64,000 nt of DNA from an uncultured Lachnospira sp. (GTDB lineage: Bacteria > Bacillota > Clostridia > Lachnospirales > Lachnospiraceae). The notes under the pieces were generated by a model. That model saw only the letters and a list, made by a program, of their open reading frames with translations. It was not told the DNA's origin and ran no database searches. This document shows positions 60,466-64,000 of this stretch, one piece after another; the stretch's first letter is position 1, and every line of letters starts with the position of its first letter. Both the position numbers and the translations under genes were made by a program. Where the stretch lies: the NCBI GenBank assembly GCA_944381165.1, contig CALWKC010000012.1:1-64000 (forward strand). The letters are read 5' to 3'.

Positions 60466-62271
60466 CTATGCAAACTGACTGTTATACAGCTCAGCGTATG
60501 CACCGTTTGCCTTCAAAAGCTTGCTGTGAGTTCCCTGTTCAATGACGTCTCCGTTCTTCATTACGAGAATTAAATCAGCATCCACAATAGTTGATAAGCG
60601 GTGAGCAATCACAAAGCTGGTTCTGTTCTGCATAAGCGCGTTCATCGCTCTTCCAATTTCCATTTCGGTGCGTGTATCTACGGATGATGTCGCCTCGTCT
60701 AAGATAAGCATTGCCGGATTGCAGAGCATAACCCTGGCAATCGTCAGAAGCTGTCTCTGCCCGACAGATATATTTTCTGCGTCATTGCAAAGAAGCGTGT
60801 CGTATCCATGCGGCAGCGTCCTTATAAAAAAGTCTGCTCTCGCCGCTTTTGCCGCTCTTACAATCTCTTCTCTTGTCGCTTCCGGTTTGCCGTAGGCAAT
60901 ATTTTCCGCAATAGTTCCCTCAAACAGCCATGTATCCTGCAAAACCATTCCGAAATTACTCCTGAGAGCCGCCCTTGAAATTTTCTTTGTATCTGTCCCG
61001 TCAAGCATGATACTACCGCCGTTGACCTCATAAAATCTCATAAGCAGATTTACAAGCGTTGTCTTTCCCGCTCCTGTACTTCCCACAATGGCTATTTTCT
61101 GTCCCCTGCGTGCCTCAAACGAAATATCTTTCATAAGAATTTTATCAGGAAAATAACCGAACTTGACATTATTAAAGCTCACATTTCCCTGTGCGTTTAT
61201 GTCTCTTAAGCCCTCGCTGTCCTCCGAAATTTCTTCCTCATCAAGAAATTCATAAACTCTTTCCACAGACGCCAGTGCAGACTGCATTGTGTTAATCATA
61301 AACGACATCTCAGTTATCGGCTCTCCTGCCTGATTGACATACTGGAAAAACGCCTGAAGTTTTCCCGAACTCAATCTGCCGTCCAAAAGCATTAATCCTC
61401 CTATGGCTACAATAATTACCATTCCGCAGCGGTTTACAAAACGTATAGACGGATTTACCGCATTCATCAGAAAATCAGTCTTTTCAGACGCGCGCGCAAG
61501 CTCCTCTGCCGCGCTGTGAATCCTCTGTGAACTCTGTTTTTCATAATTAAACGCCTTTATAATCATTCTCCCGCTGTAAGACTCTTCAATGAGACCATTC
61601 ATTTTTCCGACATAGCGCTGGCGCTCGGCGGCATACTTAAGCGTCTTTCTCGACACTATATTTGTAAGCGTAAGAGAAAACGCCATAAACACAAGAAAAA
61701 TTAATGTCAGCAGCACGCTGAAGGACAGCATCATAATAACCGAGCCTATAATTGTTCCTGCTGCCACAAAAAGGCGTATCAATCCTGTTTGCAGCGCCTC
61801 CGACATCTTGTCAAGGTCGTTTGTCACACGGCTCATTATCTCTCCCGGCTGACGTCTGTCATAAAATGACAGCGGAAGTCTCTGGAGTTTCTCGCTTATC
61901 TCATTTCTAAGCTGTAAATTAAGCTTCTCGGCAAAGCTTGACATCAAAAAATTTTGAAGCGTATAAAAACCTGCTGCCGCAAGATATAAAAGAAGAAGCA
62001 TAAAAATCCGGCGTCCGGCGTTATCCCATGTAATTCTGAACACTGCTGCGCTGCCCGCATTCTCTTTTATCGTATTCCAGATAAGGTCGACAACCCTTGC
62101 GCTGTAAAGGGGCGCAATAATGGTAAAAAACGTATATGACGCAACCGAAAGCATAACTATGATTAACCTTGCCTTTTGTTTTCCCATAGAGGCAATAAAG
62201 CGTTTTACGGTTTTTTTCATATCCTTCGTCTTAAAAACTTCATCTTCAAAATAAGCCTGTTTATCTTCCAT
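60466..62271 (-). CDS. ABC exporter half-transporter, canonical ATPase
   Basis: A 601-residue protein with an N-terminal six-segment membrane domain and a C-terminal ATPase. Walker A is VGSTGAGKTT near residue 395, the signature is NISVGQRQLLTIARV, and Walker B with its catalytic glutamate is AMLILDEATSSVD. It overlaps the upstream half-transporter gene by 11 bases and should form a heterodimer with it, of the multidrug or lipid exporter type. Substrate is not evident. Confidence 0.88.
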   Translation of the reverse strand: MEDKQAYFEDEVFKTKDMKKTVKRFIASMGKQKARLIIVMLSVASYTFFTIIAPLYSARVVDLIWNTIKENAGSAAVFRITWDNAGRRIFMLLLLYLAAAGFYTLQNFLMSSFAEKLNLQLRNEISEKLQRLPLSFYDRRQPGEIMSRVTNDLDKMSEALQTGLIRLFVAAGTIIGSVIMMLSFSVLLTLIFLVFMAFSLTLTNIVSRKTLKYAAERQRYVGKMNGLIEESYSGRMIIKAFNYEKQSSQRIHSAAEELARASEKTDFLMNAVNPSIRFVNRCGMVIIVAIGGLMLLDGRLSSGKLQAFFQYVNQAGEPITEMSFMINTMQSALASVERVYEFLDEEEISEDSEGLRDINAQGNVSFNNVKFGYFPDKILMKDISFEARRGQKIAIVGSTGAGKTTLVNLLMRFYEVNGGSIMLDGTDTKKISRAALRSNFGMVLQDTWLFEGTIAENIAYGKPEATREEIVRAAKAARADFFIRTLPHGYDTLLCNDAENISVGQRQLLTIARVMLCNPAMLILDEATSSVDTRTEMEIGRAMNALMQNRTSFVIAHRLSTIVDADLILVMKNGDVIEQGTHSKLLKANGAYAELYNSQFA

Positions 62272-64000
62272 TTGCTCCTCCTTTCATCTGTGACTCAGAA
62301 ATATCACGGTATACGGGACAGCTCTTCAGCAGTTCCTCATGTCTTCCTATACCTGCAATTTTCCCGTCATCCAATACTATAATTCTGTCGGCGTGAATTA
62401 TGGTGCTTATACGCTGAGCTATAATTAACACTGCAGAATTTTTAATTTCCTTTTCAAGCGCATGGCGCAGCGCCGCATCTGTCTTAAAATCAAGCGCCGA
62501 AAAGCTGTCGTCAAACACATATAAATCTGCCTTTTTTGCAAGCGCTCTGGCAATAGACAGGCGCTGCCTCTGTCCGCCGGAATAATTAGTTCCGCCCTGT
62601 GCAACATAAGCGTCAATTCCTCCCTTTAAATCCTTTACAAAATCGGACTGCGCCGTTTGGAGAGCTCTCAGCATCTCTTCCTTCGTCGCTTTGAAATTTC
62701 CGTATTTTAAATTATCAGCTATAGTGCCCGAAAAAAGCCATGCCTTCTGAGGTACATAAGATATATGCTCTCTAAGCTCATGCTGTGAAATATCTCTTAT
62801 ATCCCGATCTTTAAATAAAATTCTCCCTCCCGTTACATCGTGGAAACGAAGAAGCAGCTTTGCAACAGTTGATTTTCCGCTGCCTGTCCCTCCGATAATG
62901 GCTGTAGTCTCGCCTCTTTTGCAGCAAAATGATATTTCTCTCAGAGTATCCTCATCAGCGTCCGCAAATCTGAACGAAACATTTTCAAAACTTATTACAT
63001 CACAGTCTCCAATGCCATCCTCACCGGGCATATTTATGTCATCATTAAGCTTTCCTGTACCGTCCTTTATCTCCGGGGTTTTTGACAGCACCTCCTCTAT
63101 ACGCCTTTTACAGATAATCGCTCTCGGAACAAGAATAATAACCATCTGCGCCATGACAATATAAAATAAAATCCAGATTGCATACTCGGTGACCGCTGTT
63201 ATATCGCCTATTTTCATTGTACCCGCGCCGACATTGTTGCCTCCCAGATAAAGGATAGCTACAACACAGATATTTATAGTCACCATTGCAAGACTGTCAA
63301 GTCCTGCAAAGAGACGGTTTGCACGTATAGCGGAAACTGCGTAATCAGTGAAGGTTTTCTTCATTCTGCCAGTCTCATGGCTTTCTTTATTAAACGCCCG
63401 TATAACACGAACGCCGGTAATATTTTCGCGAAGAACTACATTCATTCTGTCCAGAAAGCTCTGAAGCTTCTCAAAAATACGAGACGCTCTGCTTACAATA
63501 AGCATTGCGAAAATTAATACAAATAACGTAGCTCCCAATATAAGAAACCCCATATTTCTGTTAATTCTGAACGCAAAAAATATTCCTACAACACACATAA
63601 ACGGCACCGGAATAACCATTTGAATGAACATCACAAACGCCTGCTGTATCACATTAATATCATTGAGAGTTCTCGTAATCATCGATGCAGTTCCGAACTC
63701 CTCAAAATCAGCCGAAGAAAACTCAAGCGATTTATCATAGACAGCATTTCTTATATCTTTTCCGATGCCGGCAGAGAGCTTTGCGCAAAGCCAGCTTCCG
63801 GCAAGCATACAGCCGCCTGATAAAAACGAAACCAAGAGCATTAAAATTCCTCTCTGAATAATAGCATCGATACTGCCGCCGCTCACTGCAATATTAATCA
63901 TATCCGCAGTAATTGTAGGAACAAGCATCGAGCATACAACATCTATAATAATTGTAATAAGAACAGCCATACACTTTACTTTATACGGCTTTAAAAATCT
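62261..64000 (-). CDS. ABC exporter half-transporter with degenerate ATPase, 5' end outside the window
   Basis: At least 579 residues; the frame is open through the right edge (RFLKPYKVKC precedes the first internal Met), so the start lies beyond 64000. The membrane domain is followed by an ATPase with Walker A GGTGSGKSTVAK and signature YSGGQRQRLSIA. Walker B reads YVFDDSFSALD, with Asp replacing the catalytic glutamate. The partner encoded downstream keeps the glutamate. This asymmetry is typical of heterodimeric exporters with one weak ATP site. Confidence 0.88.
   Translation of the reverse strand, partial: RFLKPYKVKCMAVLITIIIDVVCSMLVPTITADMINIAVSGGSIDAIIQRGILMLLVSFLSGGCMLAGSWLCAKLSAGIGKDIRNAVYDKSLEFSSADFEEFGTASMITRTLNDINVIQQAFVMFIQMVIPVPFMCVVGIFFAFRINRNMGFLILGATLFVLIFAMLIVSRASRIFEKLQSFLDRMNVVLRENITGVRVIRAFNKESHETGRMKKTFTDYAVSAIRANRLFAGLDSLAMVTINICVVAILYLGGNNVGAGTMKIGDITAVTEYAIWILFYIVMAQMVIILVPRAIICKRRIEEVLSKTPEIKDGTGKLNDDINMPGEDGIGDCDVISFENVSFRFADADEDTLREISFCCKRGETTAIIGGTGSGKSTVAKLLLRFHDVTGGRILFKDRDIRDISQHELREHISYVPQKAWLFSGTIADNLKYGNFKATKEEMLRALQTAQSDFVKDLKGGIDAYVAQGGTNYSGGQRQRLSIARALAKKADLYVFDDSFSALDFKTDAALRHALEKEIKNSAVLIIAQRISTIIHADRIIVLDDGKIAGIGRHEELLKSCPVYRDISESQMKGGANGR

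Noticed and set aside
1-64000. tRNA or rRNA genes, prophage or conjugative element modules
   Set aside because: I saw no cloverleaf with a T-loop, no rRNA sequence and no integrase, capsid or relaxase genes; small or divergent cases could be missed by eye.

Overview
The window looks like a chromosomal segment of a low-GC Gram-positive anaerobe of the class Clostridia, most likely a gut Lachnospiraceae. This rests on the gene set: a short ThiI without rhodanese domain paired with a cysteine desulfurase, BioY under a BirA box, ClpB under a CIRCE element, scpA/scpB, ppdK, a GGGtGRT/NifU-like pair, DUF4250, an Rpn-family protein and an intracellular pectinesterase. Species is not resolved; the pectinesterase fits a pectin user such as Lachnospira. 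Nearly all genes are on the minus strand.

Layout. 1-6.5 kb: a strong promoter firing off the left edge, small HD and TIGR04076 proteins, then a phosphate module (pstS-pstC-pstA-pstB-phoU and an OmpR-type regulator without a kinase). 6.5-16.6 kb: housekeeping genes mtaB, an HPr-like gene, thiI-cysteine desulfurase, rsmE-prmA, an M18 peptidase, scpB-scpA and a YihY-type membrane protein. 16.5-22.6 kb: a SpoIID/LytB-domain protein, a palindrome cluster, a probable 6S RNA, a degenerate sigma-70-like gene, an RpiB-type isomerase, BirA-controlled bioY and a GNAT. 22.7-25.4 kb: a small accessory patch with a pectinesterase, a GNAT, transposase debris and a broken membrane protein. 25.4-36 kb: the GGGtGRT/scaffold pair, an LbH transferase, glmS, topB, yfbR, asd and a two-component system.

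36-47.8 kb is the main accessory system: a complete type III-A (Csm) CRISPR-Cas locus, all on the minus strand, in the order cas6-cas10(csm1)-csm2-csm3-csm4-csm5-leader-array-cas1-cas2-csm6. A strong promoter lies just upstream of cas6. The array has about 29 repeat units of 35 bp. The leader lies on the csm5 side; decayed repeats lie on the cas1 side. Cas6 should cut each repeat after a CTCC/GGAG hairpin, leaving the 8-nt handle ACGGAAAC. Cas10 keeps both its HD motif and its GGDD palm motif, and Csm6 keeps its CARF and HEPN motifs, so both target cleavage and cyclic-oligoadenylate signalling look intact. Spacers read like coding sense on the plus strand, so crRNAs would be antisense to target mRNA. 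One spacer contains a stem-loop with a CRESS-type nonanucleotide.

47.9-64 kb: an open frame with cysteine pairs directly behind an SDR stop codon, the SDR, ppdK, a metallophosphoesterase, a ParB-like/BMP-domain protein behind a second palindrome cluster, DUF4250, clpB, a phosphodiester-glycosidase gene with a membrane partner, an Rpn-family nuclease, and a heterodimeric ABC exporter whose first gene runs off the right edge.

The least explained items are the intergenic palindrome clusters, the sigma-like protein beside 6S RNA, the cytosolic ParB-BMP protein, the GGGtGRT pair and the open frame behind the SDR. Assignments come from reading motifs without database searches. Start codons were moved where a better ribosome binding site was visible.
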